Shown one piece after another: positions 52,539 to 60,775 of a DNA stretch of 64,000 nucleotides (the stretch's first letter is position 1; each line of letters begins with the position of its first letter). The DNA comes from JAJPXI01 sp051867655 (lineage in GTDB: Bacteria; Bacillota; Clostridia; Oscillospirales; Oscillospiraceae). A program made the translations under genes and the position numbers. The DNA lies in the NCBI GenBank assembly GCA_051867655.1, contig JBJDYV010000099.1:22155-86154 (forward strand), read 5' to 3'. The notes below the pieces were generated by a model. The model saw nothing but the letters and a program-made list of their open reading frames with translations, did no database searches and was not told the origin of the DNA.

Positions 52539-53081
52539 ATGCCGCAATTTTATCCGGACGGCCCGGCAGCCGTCAGTCTAAACGCCATCCAGGAAACCGG
52601 GGGGATCAACACGCCGCCTCCGGAGGACTTCAACACGCCGGCGCTCCAGGGAAGCATGCAGCAGCTTTTGTCGGAAAACCTGGGCAAGTTCGTCATCGCG
52701 GATTTTCTGATCGGAGTCTCCACCATCGTGCGCCGGGTGGGCATCATCTATTCCGTGGGCAGCGGTGTCGTGGTGCTCTATCTGGAGGAGTACAAAGCCT
52801 TTGAGGTGTGCGATATTTTCTCGCTGAAGTTCGTCACCTTCTTCCCGCCCGGAAGCGAGCCGCCCCTGGAGCAGCTGCTCAACAGCAGCATCACCAGCGG
52901 CATCCTCAGCCCCGGCGGGGTCAGCGGAATTCTGCGCAGCGGCGCCTCCTCCGGCAGCAGCTCCTCCATGGGCAGCGGAAGTTCCATGGGGAACAGCTCC
53001 ATGAACGGAAACAATTACGGCGGCGGGTCCTACTCGTCCCGGAACTCCACCCCCGGCTGCCGCACCCTGGGGCAGCGGTAA
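52539..53081 (+). CDS. gerQ: GerQ-like spore coat protein
   Basis: 180 residues. Residues ~35-105 (LLSENLGKFVIADFLIGVSTIVRR, YSVGSGVVVLYLEEYKAFEV, as shorter stretches here) match the layout of GerQ, which CwlJ needs for its localisation and which is crosslinked in the coat. The C-terminal ~50 residues are low-complexity Ser/Gly/Asn (SSSMGSGSSMGNSSMNGNN), apt for a coat protein. RBS GGAAGGAG, ATG 52539. Identification rests on the cwlJ pairing plus fold-like motifs, not on close similarity. Confidence 0.75.
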   Translation: MPQFYPDGPAAVSLNAIQETGGINTPPPEDFNTPALQGSMQQLLSENLGKFVIADFLIGVSTIVRRVGIIYSVGSGVVVLYLEEYKAFEVCDIFSLKFVTFFPPGSEPPLEQLLNSSITSGILSPGGVSGILRSGASSGSSSSMGSGSSMGNSSMNGNNYGGGSYSSRNSTPGCRTLGQR

Positions 53082-53136
53082 CCGGAACAGAATCGAATGC
53101 CCCCGGAATCCAATTGGGTGTGACAGAACACGCGAA

Positions 53137-53166
53137 AGGGCAGCTTCCCCCGGGAAGCTGCTCTTT
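53137..53166 (+). terminator. Terminator after gerQ
   Basis: AGGGCAGCTTCCC / GGAAGCTGCTCTT type stem with a C-rich loop, then TTTTCAT. Confidence 0.65.
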
Positions 53167-53186
53167 TCATATGGACCGGTGTGCGG

Positions 53187-53192
53187 TATAAT
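53187..53192 (+). promoter_or_regulatory. Possible -10 box upstream of the sigma operon
   Basis: TATAAT, about 105 nt before the sigma ATG; no -35 at 16-18 bp matches well. A second promoter for autoregulation could lie in the A+T-rich stretch 53200-53270. Confidence 0.35.
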
Positions 53193-53296
53193 AAAATAAA
53201 ACTGAAAAAATGAGAAATCGGTAAAACCAAATCAACTGAAATTACGGGATATAGAGTAAAGGTACCTGCAGCAGCATATGGGAAGGAGGTTTGCCC

Positions 53297-53857
53297 ATGA
53301 AGGACGAGCAGATCGTAGCTCTGTACTGGGACAGAAACGAAGACGCGATCCGGGAGACGGCGCAGAAATACGGCGCCTACCTGTCAAAGATCGCATACAA
53401 CATCCTCTCTGACTTTGAGGACAGCAAGGAATGCGTCAATGATACATATCTGAAAGCGTGGAACTCGATGCCGACACAAAGGCCCAGCGTCCTGTCCAGC
53501 TATCTGGGGAAGATCGCCCGCCAGCTGTCCATTGATGTGTTCCGGAAAAAGCACGCGATGAAGCGGTATGCTTCGGAGTACACCCTCTCTCTTTCCGAAT
53601 TGGGGGACAGCTTCTCCGATGACAGCGACCCGGAGCAGGAAGTGGATGCGGTCCTGCTCGACGAAGCCATCGACACCTTCCTGCGCACGCTTCCGGAGGA
53701 GGCCCGAAACACGTTTATCGGAAGGTACTATTTCTTCGATTCGCTGAAGGATGTAGCGGCCTATTGCGGCATGCCGGAAGCCCGGGTCAAAAGTATGCTG
53801 TACCGGACCCGCCAGAGGTTAAAGGCATATCTCGAAGAGGAGGGATTCGAACAATGA
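53297..53857 (+). CDS. ECF-like RNA polymerase sigma factor
   Basis: 186-residue sigma-70 family protein with regions 2 and 4 only. Region 2 is ILSDFEDSKECVNDTYLKAWNSMPTQRP (as NDTYLKAWNSMP, ~48-59); region 4 is LPEEARNTFIGRYYFFDSLKDVA, and GMPEARVKSMLYRTRQRLKAYL (DNA-recognition helix). KIARQLSIDVFRKKHA lies between. A common clostridial type that is paired with a membrane anti-sigma gene beginning DDLIDSMGRIDDDLV. ATG 53297 with AAGGAGG; overlaps the next gene by ATGA. Confidence 0.92.
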   Translation: MKDEQIVALYWDRNEDAIRETAQKYGAYLSKIAYNILSDFEDSKECVNDTYLKAWNSMPTQRPSVLSSYLGKIARQLSIDVFRKKHAMKRYASEYTLSLSELGDSFSDDSDPEQEVDAVLLDEAIDTFLRTLPEEARNTFIGRYYFFDSLKDVAAYCGMPEARVKSMLYRTRQRLKAYLEEEGFEQ

Positions 53858-56190
53858 AAAAAGACGACCTGATCGATTCCATGGGAAGGATCGACGACGA
53901 TCTGGTGGAACATGTCGATGCCCTGCGCCGGAAGAAGAAAAAGTCCAGACGGGGCATAGTTGCTGCTGCAGCCGCCGCATGCCTTGTCCTTGCCGTGGCA
54001 GCGGCGGTGGTCATCGCAAATCCGTGGCCGCATGAGGGCCAGCCGCAGAGTGCCGACGCTCAGGAAGGACAGGAGAACCAGGAAAATCCATCCGGTTCCG
54101 GGCAGCAGCCCGGCACTGATGTGCAGCCCGGCAGCTTCCCGGCGGATTCGACGGCGCGGCTGCAGCTCCTGGATTTCTCCGCGGCGGAGGAGTATACGCC
54201 CGTGACGCCGTCGGTGCAGCCCTACTCCGTGTCCGCAGGCTTGACGAACGTGATCAATCTGGATCAGTTCTATGACTACTATTACTTATCGGACGAAAAA
54301 CTGCAGCTGTTGGAGCAGAATCTGTTCGTGGTGTCCGATTCTTATTACCATGAGTTCTTTCAGGCCTACGAATACAACCGCTACGCACAGATCCCCAATT
54401 ACGTCACGGTGGACTCCCTGATGCATACGTATCACCTGTATTTCAGCCTGCTGCTCAACCGCACGGAAAAGAATTATTTGGCGGACGAGCTTCTGGCCCT
54501 GAGCAAAGCCATGCTGGAGACCAGTATGGGGCAGTATGAGCTGCTGGTTGGAACCCAGTGGGAGGCGGCGGCCCGCCGGAATGTGGCGTATTTTGCCGTT
54601 GCGGCCTCGCTGCAGGACCCCGCGCAGGAGGTGCCGTCCTATGCCGCGCAGCTGGTGCGGCAGGAACTGGACCTGGTCTATGCCGCCGGGGGGATCGACA
54701 TTTCTCCGCTGGCAGAGAACGAAATGGATTACAGCCAGTACAAGCCCCGGGGCTATTACGAGGGCGACGAAATCCTGGAACGGTATTTCCGCGCCATGAT
54801 GTGGTACGGCCAGGTGAATTTCGCCCAGGACAATGACAGCCTGACCCGCAGTGCGTTGCTCATGACCCTGGCCATGGCGCAGACGGACATGACGGCCTGG
54901 GAGAAGATCTATACGGTGACGTCCTTTTTCGCCGGGGTCAGCGACGATCTGGGCTACTATGAGTATGCCCCGGCCATCGCGGAAGCCTATGGCGGGTACC
55001 CGACGGTGGAAGCGCTTAAGAGCGATGAAGGTGCTTACGCGCGATTTGTGGAACTGGCGGCGGAAATGGCGCCGCCCGCCATCAATTCCGTGCCGGTGTA
55101 CGCCGACGAGGAGGGCGACCTGGGGGAGATGAACAAGGGCTTCCGGTTTATGGGGCAGCGGTTCACCATTGACGCGGCCATCATGCAGAAATTGGTCTAT
55201 CGGGCCGTGGGTGAGAACGGCGACGGTTCGCTCCGGCTCCTACCGGATACCCTGGATGTGCCCGCCGCGCTGGGTTCCGATCTTGCTTTGCAGCTGCTGG
55301 AAGAACAGGGCGAAACGGAATACAGCGGCTACAGCGAGAATATGGTCAGACTTCGGGAAATCGTGGAGAATGCACCGGAGAGCGCTTGGACTTCCAGCCT
55401 CTATTCCAGCTGGCTCTATACCCTGGAGCCGCTGCTGGAGACGAAGGGGGAGGGCTATCCGTCCTTTATGACCAGCACCGAATGGCAGAAAAAGGATCTG
55501 GAGACCTTCGCGGGCAGCTTCACGGAGCTGAAGCATGATACCGTCCTCTATGCCAAGCAGGTCATGGCGGAAATGGGCGGCGGCCCGGAGGAAACAGATG
55601 ACCGCGGCTACGTGGAGCCGGAACCGGAGGTCTACCGGCGGTTTATGCTGCTGGCGCAGCAGACGGCGGAAGGACTGGAGCGGTTTGGCCTGATCGACAG
55701 CGGTGATGTGGAAAACCTCGGCAGGCTGGAAGAACTGGCCCGCCGGCTTATGATCATTTCCAACAAGGAGCTGCAGGACGAGACGCTGACCGACGAGGAA
55801 TACGACCTGATCCGGGACTACGGCGGTACCCTGGAGCACTTCTGGACCGAGGCGGTCCGGGATCGGACGGACGCGGAGTATCTGGCTCCCCAGGAGATCC
55901 CAGCGTCTCTGGTGACGGACATCGCCACGGACCCCAACGGACGGGTCCTGCAGGTGGCCACGGGTAAGCCTGCGGAAATCCTGGTCATTGTTCCGGTGGA
56001 CGGCAAGCTCCGCATCGCTGCCGGCACGGTATATAGTTTCTATCAATTTGAACAGCCCATCGGCGAACGGCTGACGGACACCGAGTGGCGTCAGATGATC
56101 GGCGAATGGATCGGCGAAGATGGGATGTACGACTTCGGAAACCGGATCGAAAAGCCTTGGTGGACGCAGAGCTATTGGAGCCGGGAATGA
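53854..56190 (+). CDS. Membrane-anchored DUF3160 protein with anti-sigma-like N terminus
   Basis: 778 residues. Residues 1-33 (MKKDDLIDSMGRIDDDLVEH) resemble the sigma-binding tail of clostridial anti-sigma factors; ~34-56 is one membrane helix (VAAAAAACLVLAVAAAVVIA); then a Ser/Gly/Gln linker and from ~125 an extracellular DUF3160 domain of ~650 residues (NYVTVDSLMHTYHLYFSLLL, MAPPAINSVPVYADEEG, FRFMGQRFTIDAAIMQKLVY). The function of DUF3160 is unknown. The layout suggests a signal sensor outside and sigma-factor control inside. ATG at 53854, coupled to the sigma gene. Confidence 0.82.
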   Translation: MKKDDLIDSMGRIDDDLVEHVDALRRKKKKSRRGIVAAAAAACLVLAVAAAVVIANPWPHEGQPQSADAQEGQENQENPSGSGQQPGTDVQPGSFPADSTARLQLLDFSAAEEYTPVTPSVQPYSVSAGLTNVINLDQFYDYYYLSDEKLQLLEQNLFVVSDSYYHEFFQAYEYNRYAQIPNYVTVDSLMHTYHLYFSLLLNRTEKNYLADELLALSKAMLETSMGQYELLVGTQWEAAARRNVAYFAVAASLQDPAQEVPSYAAQLVRQELDLVYAAGGIDISPLAENEMDYSQYKPRGYYEGDEILERYFRAMMWYGQVNFAQDNDSLTRSALLMTLAMAQTDMTAWEKIYTVTSFFAGVSDDLGYYEYAPAIAEAYGGYPTVEALKSDEGAYARFVELAAEMAPPAINSVPVYADEEGDLGEMNKGFRFMGQRFTIDAAIMQKLVYRAVGENGDGSLRLLPDTLDVPAALGSDLALQLLEEQGETEYSGYSENMVRLREIVENAPESAWTSSLYSSWLYTLEPLLETKGEGYPSFMTSTEWQKKDLETFAGSFTELKHDTVLYAKQVMAEMGGGPEETDDRGYVEPEPEVYRRFMLLAQQTAEGLERFGLIDSGDVENLGRLEELARRLMIISNKELQDETLTDEEYDLIRDYGGTLEHFWTEAVRDRTDAEYLAPQEIPASLVTDIATDPNGRVLQVATGKPAEILVIVPVDGKLRIAAGTVYSFYQFEQPIGERLTDTEWRQMIGEWIGEDGMYDFGNRIEKPWWTQSYWSRE

Positions 56191-56735
56191 AGCGCAGAGT
56201 TTGGCTGGCCCTCGCCGCCGGGGTCTGTCTCCTTGCGGCTGCGGTGGTTCTCCTCTTGCGGGGCGGTCCCATCCCGCCGGCCTGGATCACCTGGGAAAAT
56301 GCAGAGATCCCATGCATGCCGGAAGCCGGTGAGCCGGAAGAGATCGTCCTGAAGCGCCGGACGGTGACCGTTTTCGACCAGGGGGAAGCGGTGTGGCAGT
56401 CGGACCGGGAGATCCGGGTGCAGGATGTACTTTGGGGCGATATCGATCACGACGGGGCAAAGGAACTGATGCTCCTCTGCTGGAAGCAGGGCCGGTATGG
56501 GAACAGCCGCCCCTTCTGGGTCACAGAGGACGAAACGGCCTGGTCGCAGCACATTTATCTATATGACTGGACGGACGGGGAGATCCGGCCCATCTGGATG
56601 GCCTCGGAGATCGGGATGGATGTGGCGCAATGGTCTTTTGATGAGACCGACCGCCTGGTCATCACCGAGCGAAACGGAGAACAAAGCGCCTGGGACTGGA
56701 TCTCCTGGGGCCTGAGCAGGCTGGCAGAGCCGTGA
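56187..56735 (+). CDS. FG-GAP-like membrane-anchored protein
   Basis: 182 residues. Start MKRRVWLALAAGVCLLAAAV is a signal anchor or signal peptide. The rest is beta-rich with a Ca-binding-like loop WGDIDHDGAKELMLLCW (Asp/Asn-rich FG-GAP/VCBS type) and repeats of Trp-rich strands. It overlaps the DUF3160 stop (ATGA) and is the last gene of the sigma operon. Likely a surface partner of the DUF3160 protein. No cargo is known. Confidence 0.75.
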   Translation: MKRRVWLALAAGVCLLAAAVVLLLRGGPIPPAWITWENAEIPCMPEAGEPEEIVLKRRTVTVFDQGEAVWQSDREIRVQDVLWGDIDHDGAKELMLLCWKQGRYGNSRPFWVTEDETAWSQHIYLYDWTDGEIRPIWMASEIGMDVAQWSFDETDRLVITERNGEQSAWDWISWGLSRLAEP

Positions 56736-56753
56736 TGAATCCAATAATACGAA

Positions 56754-56790
56754 AAATACCCCCGGCGTCCAGCGGACGCCGGGGGTATTT
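56754..56790. terminator. Bidirectional terminator
   Basis: AAATACCCCCGGCGTCC / GGACGCCGGGGGTATTT, 17 bp, loop AGC. Serves the sigma operon (+) and nifJ (-). Confidence 0.92.
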
Positions 56791-56801
56791 CGTGATATCT
56801 T

Positions 56802-59800
56802 TTAGGCTTCCTCGTAGAACTTGACCAGCTTGGTCAGGTGCTCGTAGCGCTTTTTCGCCGCCTCTTCGTTCTTGGCGAAGAGCTCCTCGGCGCGCTCGGG
56901 GAAGGAGCGGGTCAGGGCGGAGTAGCGGGCCTCGTTCATCAGGAACTCCTGATAGCCGCCTGCGGGGGCCTTGGAGTCCAGGGTGAAGGGGTTCTTGCCC
57001 TCGGCCTTCAGGGCGGGATTGTAGCGGAACAGGTTCCAGTAGCCGCAGTCCACGGCCTTCTTCATCTCGGCCTGGCTGTTGGCCATGCCGCCCTTGATGG
57101 AGTGCATCTCGCAGGGAGAGTAGGCGATGATCAGGGAGGGACCGTGATAGGCCTCCGCCTCGGAAATGGCCTTCAGGGTCTGGTTCATGTTGGCGCCCAT
57201 GGCGATCTGGGCCACGTAGACGTAGCCGTACTGCATGGCGATCTCGGACAGGGACTTCTTGGCAATGGCCTTGCCGGCGGCGGCAAACTGAGCCACCTGG
57301 CCGATGTTGGAGGCCTTGGAGGCCTGGCCGCCGGTGTTGGAGTAGACCTCGGTGTCGAAAACGAAGATGTTGATGTCCTCGCCGGAGGCCAGCACATGGT
57401 CCACGCCGCCGAAGCCGATATCGTAGGCCCAGCCGTCGCCACCGAAGATCCACACGGACTTCTTGGACAGATATTCCTTCTGAGCCAGAATTTCAGCGGC
57501 CAGAGAGCAGGCTTCGCAGTCGCAGTGGGTCTTGCCTTCGGCCTTCAGCGCCTGCATATGGGCCAGCATCTCAGCCTGACGGTCCCCGAAGATCTCCTTG
57601 GCCTTGTCCGTGCTCAGGAAGGCGATGCCCTCGTCCACACCCAGCACGCTCTGCTCCAGAGCGGCGATGTAGGCCTTGGCGGCCTCGCCGTTGGCAGAGC
57701 CGTCCTCCATGGTGTCCAGCCACTTCTGAGCGGCTTCCTTCAGCTCGGGACGGGCGTGGGGCACGGCGATCAGCTCCTCGGTCTTGGCGGCCAGGGTGCT
57801 GCGGATGGCCTTCTGGCCCAGGTACATGCCCAGGCCGTGCTCGGCGTTGTCCTCAAACAGGGAGTTGCACCAGGCGGGACCCTTGCCCTCGGCGTTAACA
57901 GTGTAGGGAGAGGTGGCGCCCGGGCCGCCCCAGATGGAGGAGCAGCCGGTGGCGTTGGAGATGTACATGCGTTCGCCGAACAGCTGGGTGATCAGGCGGG
58001 CATAGGAGGTCTCGGCGCAGCCGGCGCAGGAACCGGAGAACTCCAGCAGGGGCTTCTTGAACTGGCTGCCCTTGACGGTCAGGTCGGCCACATCGTCCTT
58101 GACGGAAACGTTGGCCACCATGTAATTGAACACGTCCTGCTGCGGGGCCTGGCTGGCCTGGGAGACCATGGTCAGAGCGTGGGTGGGACAGATGTTGGCG
58201 CACACGGAGCAGCCCATGCAGTCCATGGGGCTGATGGCCATGGAAAACTTGTACACGCCCTTGCCCTTGCCGGCCCTCACGTCCACGATCTTGGACGCGG
58301 CGGGGGCGGCGGCGGCCTCCTCCTCAGTCAGGGAGAAGGGGCGGATGGTGGCGTGGGGACAGACGAACGCGCACTGGTTGCACTGGATACACTTGTTTTC
58401 ATCCCACTCGGGGACGGAGACGGCCACGCCGCGCTTCTCGTAGGCGGAGGCGCCCAGCTGGAAGGTGCCGTCGGCATGGGGGGTGAAGGCGGAGACGGGC
58501 AGGCTGTCACCGTCCATACGGTCCACGGGGTCCAGGATGTCCTCCACCATCTTTACCAGCTTGGCAGCGCCGGTGTGGACGGTGGTCTTGGGGGCGTCCA
58601 CGGCGTCCTTCCAGGAGGCGGGCACATCGATCTTCTTGAAGGCGGTGGCGCCCAGGTCGATGGCCTTGTGGTTCATGTCCACAATGTCCTGGCCCTTCTT
58701 CAGGTAGGAGTGGGTGGCGGCGTCCTTCATGTAGCCGATGGCTTCCTCGATGGGCATGACGTTGGCCAGCTTGAAGAAGGCGGACTGCAGGATGGTGTTG
58801 GTGCGCTTGCCCATGCCGATCTCAGCGGCCAGGTCGATAGCGTTGATCATGTACAGTTGGATGTTATTCTCCGCGATGTAGCGCTTGGCGCTGGCGGACA
58901 GCTGCTTCTCCAGCTCCTCCTCGGACCACTGGCAGTTGACCATGAACACGCCGCCGGGCTTCACGTCGCGGACCATGGGGAAGTCCTTGGTGATGTAAGA
59001 GGGGTTGTGGCAGGCCACGAAGTCGGCCTTGTTGATGTAGTAGGGGCTGCGGATGGGCTTGTCGCCGAAGCGCAGGTGGCTGATGGTCACGCCGCCGGTC
59101 TTCTTGGAGTCGTACTGGAAGTAAGCCTGCACGTACTTGTCGGTGTGGTCGCCGATGATCTTGATGGAGTTCTTGTTGGCGCCCACGGTGCCGTCGCCGC
59201 CCAGGCCCCAGAACTTGCACTCGATGGTGCCCTCTGCGGCGGTGTTGGGGGCGGGCTTCTCCTCCAGGGAGGTGTGGGTGACGTCGTCCACAATGCCGAT
59301 GGTGAACTGACGCTTGGGCGCGTCCTTGGCCAGCTCCTCATAGACGGCGAACACGCTGCTGGGCGGAGTGTCCTTGGAGCCCAGGCCGTAGCGGCCGCCC
59401 ACGATGGTGGCTTGGCGTCCGGCGTTGGCGAAGGCGGTGACCACGTCCAGGTACAGGGGATCGCCCTGCGCGCCGGGCTCCTTGGTGCGGTCCAGCACGG
59501 CGACCTTTTTGGCGGTCTCCGGAATGACGGACAGCAGCTTGTCAGCCCGGAAGGGACGGTACAGGCGGACCTTCACCAGGCCCACCTTCTCACCGCGGGC
59601 GTTCAGGTAGTCGATGACTTCCTCGGCCACGTCGCAGATGGAGCCCATGGCGATGATGACGCGGTCGGCGTCGGGTGCGCCGTAGTAATTGAACAGCTGG
59701 TAGTTGGTGCCCAGCTTGGCGTTGATCTTGTTCATGTACTCCTCCACCACGTCGGGCAGGGCGTCGTAGTAGGAGTTGGCGGCCTCCCGGTGCTGGAAGA

Positions 59801-60473
59801 AGATGTCGCCGTTCTCGTGGCCGCCGCGCATGGTGGGCCGCTCGGGGTTCAGGGCGCGCTTGCGGAAGGCGTCCACGGCGTCCATGTCGCACATCTCGGC
59901 CAGATCGTCGTAATCCCACACGGCCACCTTCTGGATCTCGTGGGAGGTGCGGAAGCCGTCGAAGAAGTTGATGAAGGGGACGCGGCCCTTGATGGCAGCC
60001 AGATGGGCCACGGGAGCCAGGTCCATGACCTCCTGCACGTTGCCCTCGGCCAGCATGGCGAAGCCGGTCTGGCGGCAGGCCATGACGTCGGAGTGGTCGC
60101 CGAAGATGTTCAGGGCGTGGGTGGCCACGGTGCGGGCGGACACGTGGAACACGGCGGGCAGCAGCTCGCCGGCGATCTTATACATGTTGGGGATCATCAG
60201 CAGCAGACCCTGGGAAGCGGTGTAAGTGGTGGTCAGGGCGCCCGCGTTCAGGGAGCCGTGCACGGTACCGGCGGCGCCGGCCTCAGACTGCATCTCGATG
60301 ACCTTGACCTGGTTGCCGAAGATATTCTTCCGGCCGGCGGCGGACCACTGATCCACACTGTCCGCCATGGGGCTGGAAGGGGTGATCGGATAAATACCGG
60401 CAACCTCGGTGAACGCATAGGAAACGTGCGCCGCCGCCGTGTTGCCGTCCATGGTTTTGAACTTTCTTGCCAT
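56802..60473 (-). CDS. nifJ: Pyruvate:ferredoxin (flavodoxin) oxidoreductase
   Basis: 1223-residue single-chain enzyme that turns pyruvate and CoA into acetyl-CoA, CO2 and reduced ferredoxin, the key step of anaerobic pyruvate use. Domain order: N-terminal pyruvate-binding domain (AYAFTEVAGIYPITPSSPMA-type start), gamma-like domain, two ferredoxin clusters CIQCNQCAFVCPHATI (~693) and CMGCSVCANICPTHAL (~752), then the TPP domain with FGGDGWAYDIGFGG (~1012) and C-terminal cap. CAGCAETSYARL holds a fourth-cluster Cys. RBS GGAGGAAC, ATG 60473. Whole and normal length. Confidence 0.97.
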   Translation of the reverse strand: MARKFKTMDGNTAAAHVSYAFTEVAGIYPITPSSPMADSVDQWSAAGRKNIFGNQVKVIEMQSEAGAAGTVHGSLNAGALTTTYTASQGLLLMIPNMYKIAGELLPAVFHVSARTVATHALNIFGDHSDVMACRQTGFAMLAEGNVQEVMDLAPVAHLAAIKGRVPFINFFDGFRTSHEIQKVAVWDYDDLAEMCDMDAVDAFRKRALNPERPTMRGGHENGDIFFQHREAANSYYDALPDVVEEYMNKINAKLGTNYQLFNYYGAPDADRVIIAMGSICDVAEEVIDYLNARGEKVGLVKVRLYRPFRADKLLSVIPETAKKVAVLDRTKEPGAQGDPLYLDVVTAFANAGRQATIVGGRYGLGSKDTPPSSVFAVYEELAKDAPKRQFTIGIVDDVTHTSLEEKPAPNTAAEGTIECKFWGLGGDGTVGANKNSIKIIGDHTDKYVQAYFQYDSKKTGGVTISHLRFGDKPIRSPYYINKADFVACHNPSYITKDFPMVRDVKPGGVFMVNCQWSEEELEKQLSASAKRYIAENNIQLYMINAIDLAAEIGMGKRTNTILQSAFFKLANVMPIEEAIGYMKDAATHSYLKKGQDIVDMNHKAIDLGATAFKKIDVPASWKDAVDAPKTTVHTGAAKLVKMVEDILDPVDRMDGDSLPVSAFTPHADGTFQLGASAYEKRGVAVSVPEWDENKCIQCNQCAFVCPHATIRPFSLTEEEAAAAPAASKIVDVRAGKGKGVYKFSMAISPMDCMGCSVCANICPTHALTMVSQASQAPQQDVFNYMVANVSVKDDVADLTVKGSQFKKPLLEFSGSCAGCAETSYARLITQLFGERMYISNATGCSSIWGGPGATSPYTVNAEGKGPAWCNSLFEDNAEHGLGMYLGQKAIRSTLAAKTEELIAVPHARPELKEAAQKWLDTMEDGSANGEAAKAYIAALEQSVLGVDEGIAFLSTDKAKEIFGDRQAEMLAHMQALKAEGKTHCDCEACSLAAEILAQKEYLSKKSVWIFGGDGWAYDIGFGGVDHVLASGEDINIFVFDTEVYSNTGGQASKASNIGQVAQFAAAGKAIAKKSLSEIAMQYGYVYVAQIAMGANMNQTLKAISEAEAYHGPSLIIAYSPCEMHSIKGGMANSQAEMKKAVDCGYWNLFRYNPALKAEGKNPFTLDSKAPAGGYQEFLMNEARYSALTRSFPERAEELFAKNEEAAKKRYEHLTKLVKFYEEA

Positions 60474-60518
60474 GATCAGAGTTCCTCCTTCAAAGTGTCG
60501 GTGTCTTTTGATAACTCT

Positions 60519-60547
60519 ATCTTATCATCGGAACGTATTTTTGTAAA
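60519..60547 (-). promoter_or_regulatory. Promoter of nifJ
   Basis: Minus strand TTTACA (60547-60542), 17-bp spacer, TAAGAT (60524-60519), about 46 nt before the ATG. Confidence 0.75.
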
Positions 60548-60641
60548 TCGCATATTTTCTTCCTCGGGTAAAATTCAGCAATGCATTGAATTAAAGTGTG
60601 AAACCAAACGGCGGGGACGGTAAATTTGACGGGGGGATCAT

Positions 60642-60670
60642 TGCAAACTTTGGGAAAATCATGTATGATG
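60642..60670 (+). promoter_or_regulatory. Promoter of comM
   Basis: TTGCAA (60642-60647), 17-bp spacer, TATGAT (60665-60670). The leader to the GTG start is about 100 nt. Confidence 0.72.
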
Positions 60671-60775
60671 TTCGAGAGAACAGAAGACCCGTCGATAGGT
60701 GATTCATTTATCTTACCTATTTTACTACAGGAGCGGCGGGAGATCATGTCATAGAACGGGGGATGAGGAAGCACT

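Larger units (their letters stand above)
60474..60775. other. Divergent intergenic region nifJ / comM
   Basis: 302 bp without a gene: A+T-rich in the outer parts, with one promoter for each side (separate entries). A small stem GATAGGT / ACCTATT (around 60695-60722) lies in the comM leader. I see no riboswitch motif and no repeat element here. Confidence 0.7.

Noticed and set aside
51741..53081. A 446-residue frame that would join the 51.7 kb region to the gerQ-like protein
   Set aside because: Only the last 180 residues show sensible protein sequence and an RBS; the first part is a shifted reading of the repeat and cwlJ.
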